A stretch of DNA of 14,683 bases from VAZQ01 sp035693615 (GTDB lineage Bacteria; Pseudomonadota; Alphaproteobacteria; Rhizobiales; Xanthobacteraceae): NCBI GenBank assembly GCA_035693615.1, contig DASSGH010000139.1, positions 1 through 14,683 of the forward strand. The letters run 5' to 3'. The notes beneath the pieces are model-generated. The model saw only the letters and a list, made by a program, of their open reading frames with translations. It did not search any database and was not told where the DNA came from. The position numbers and the translations under genes are program-made. Positions within the stretch are counted from its first letter, which is position 1. Each line of letters begins with the position of its first letter. This document shows positions 14,574 through 14,683 of the stretch, piece after piece.

Positions 14574-14683
14574 TCAAAGCTGTTCCGCGATCAATTTCAG
14601 GATCTCAGCGCATCGGCGGTCCGCCTCGCTGCCGCCCCGCCCTTGATCCTGTGCTTCGGCCTGGATGGCTTTCGACACGGCTT
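14574..14683 (-). CDS. C-terminal end of an unidentified protein (partial, enters from the right edge)
   Basis: The minus strand is open from the window edge to TGA at 14574-14576, giving the last 35 residues, which end R-C-A-E-I-L-K-L-I-A-E-Q-L. The codons end mostly in G or C and the composition (acidic and Arg-rich, then an amphipathic helix) looks protein-like. A palindromic repeat directly after the stop also fits a gene end. The stretch is too short to identify, and an open frame of this length can occur by chance in G+C-rich DNA. Confidence 0.45.
   Translation of the reverse strand, partial: AVSKAIQAEAQDQGRGGSEADRRCAEILKLIAEQL

Noticed and set aside
14312..14646. Plus-strand open frame of about 111 residues near the right edge
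   Set aside because: It runs through the direct repeat and the perfect palindrome 14524-14560. The hydrophobic run in it is of interest only as a possible gene remnant.

Overview
This window (roughly two-thirds G+C by eye) looks like chromosome of an alphaproteobacterium of the order Hyphomicrobiales, close to Bradyrhizobium and relatives. The evidence is the gene families (a very long repeat-rich membrane coiled-coil protein, an adrenodoxin-type ferredoxin, a thioredoxin-reductase-like ferredoxin-NADP reductase), a CtrA-type TTAA-N7-TTAA site, and dispersed intergenic palindromes with GCCCGCGC/GCGCGGGC stems. No rRNA, tRNA, insertion sequence or CRISPR array was seen. The genus-level assignment is inference.

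Layout. 1-2651 (minus): N-terminal 883 residues of a very long membrane-anchored repeat protein that continues past the left edge. 2880-3227 (plus): a conserved small protein divergent from it, with the TTAA cluster just upstream. 3484-4911 (plus): a [2Fe-2S] ferredoxin and a ferredoxin-NADP reductase, a probable electron-transfer pair. 5102-7057 (minus): a large secreted SGNH/GDSL-type hydrolase. 7423-12149 (plus): a complete five-gene ABC importer of the branched-chain amino acid (HAAT/Liv) family, in the order binding protein, two permeases, two ATPases. The last four genes are tightly packed or overlapping; the first is separated from them by a 224-base gap holding a palindromic repeat. 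12218-12904 (minus): an XRE regulator preceded by a small gene that appears broken by a 2-base frameshift. 13039-14097 (plus): an AraC-family regulator with visibly lower G+C. 14156-14311 (minus): a 51-residue single-span membrane protein. 14574-14683 (minus): the likely C-terminal end of another gene.

How the parts relate. The Liv cassette is a self-contained uptake system; its substrate cannot be told from sequence. The ferredoxin/reductase pair would carry electrons from NADPH to an unidentified acceptor. The araC gene and the small membrane gene lie between two imperfect 64-base direct repeats (54/64 identical). Together with the lower G+C and the broken neighbour, this makes 12.65-14.5 kb the most rearranged-looking part. 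I did not find a convincing new defence or mobile system. The strongest leads are the repeat architecture and possible CtrA link of the left-hand protein, the araC segment bounded by repeats, and the frameshifted small gene.
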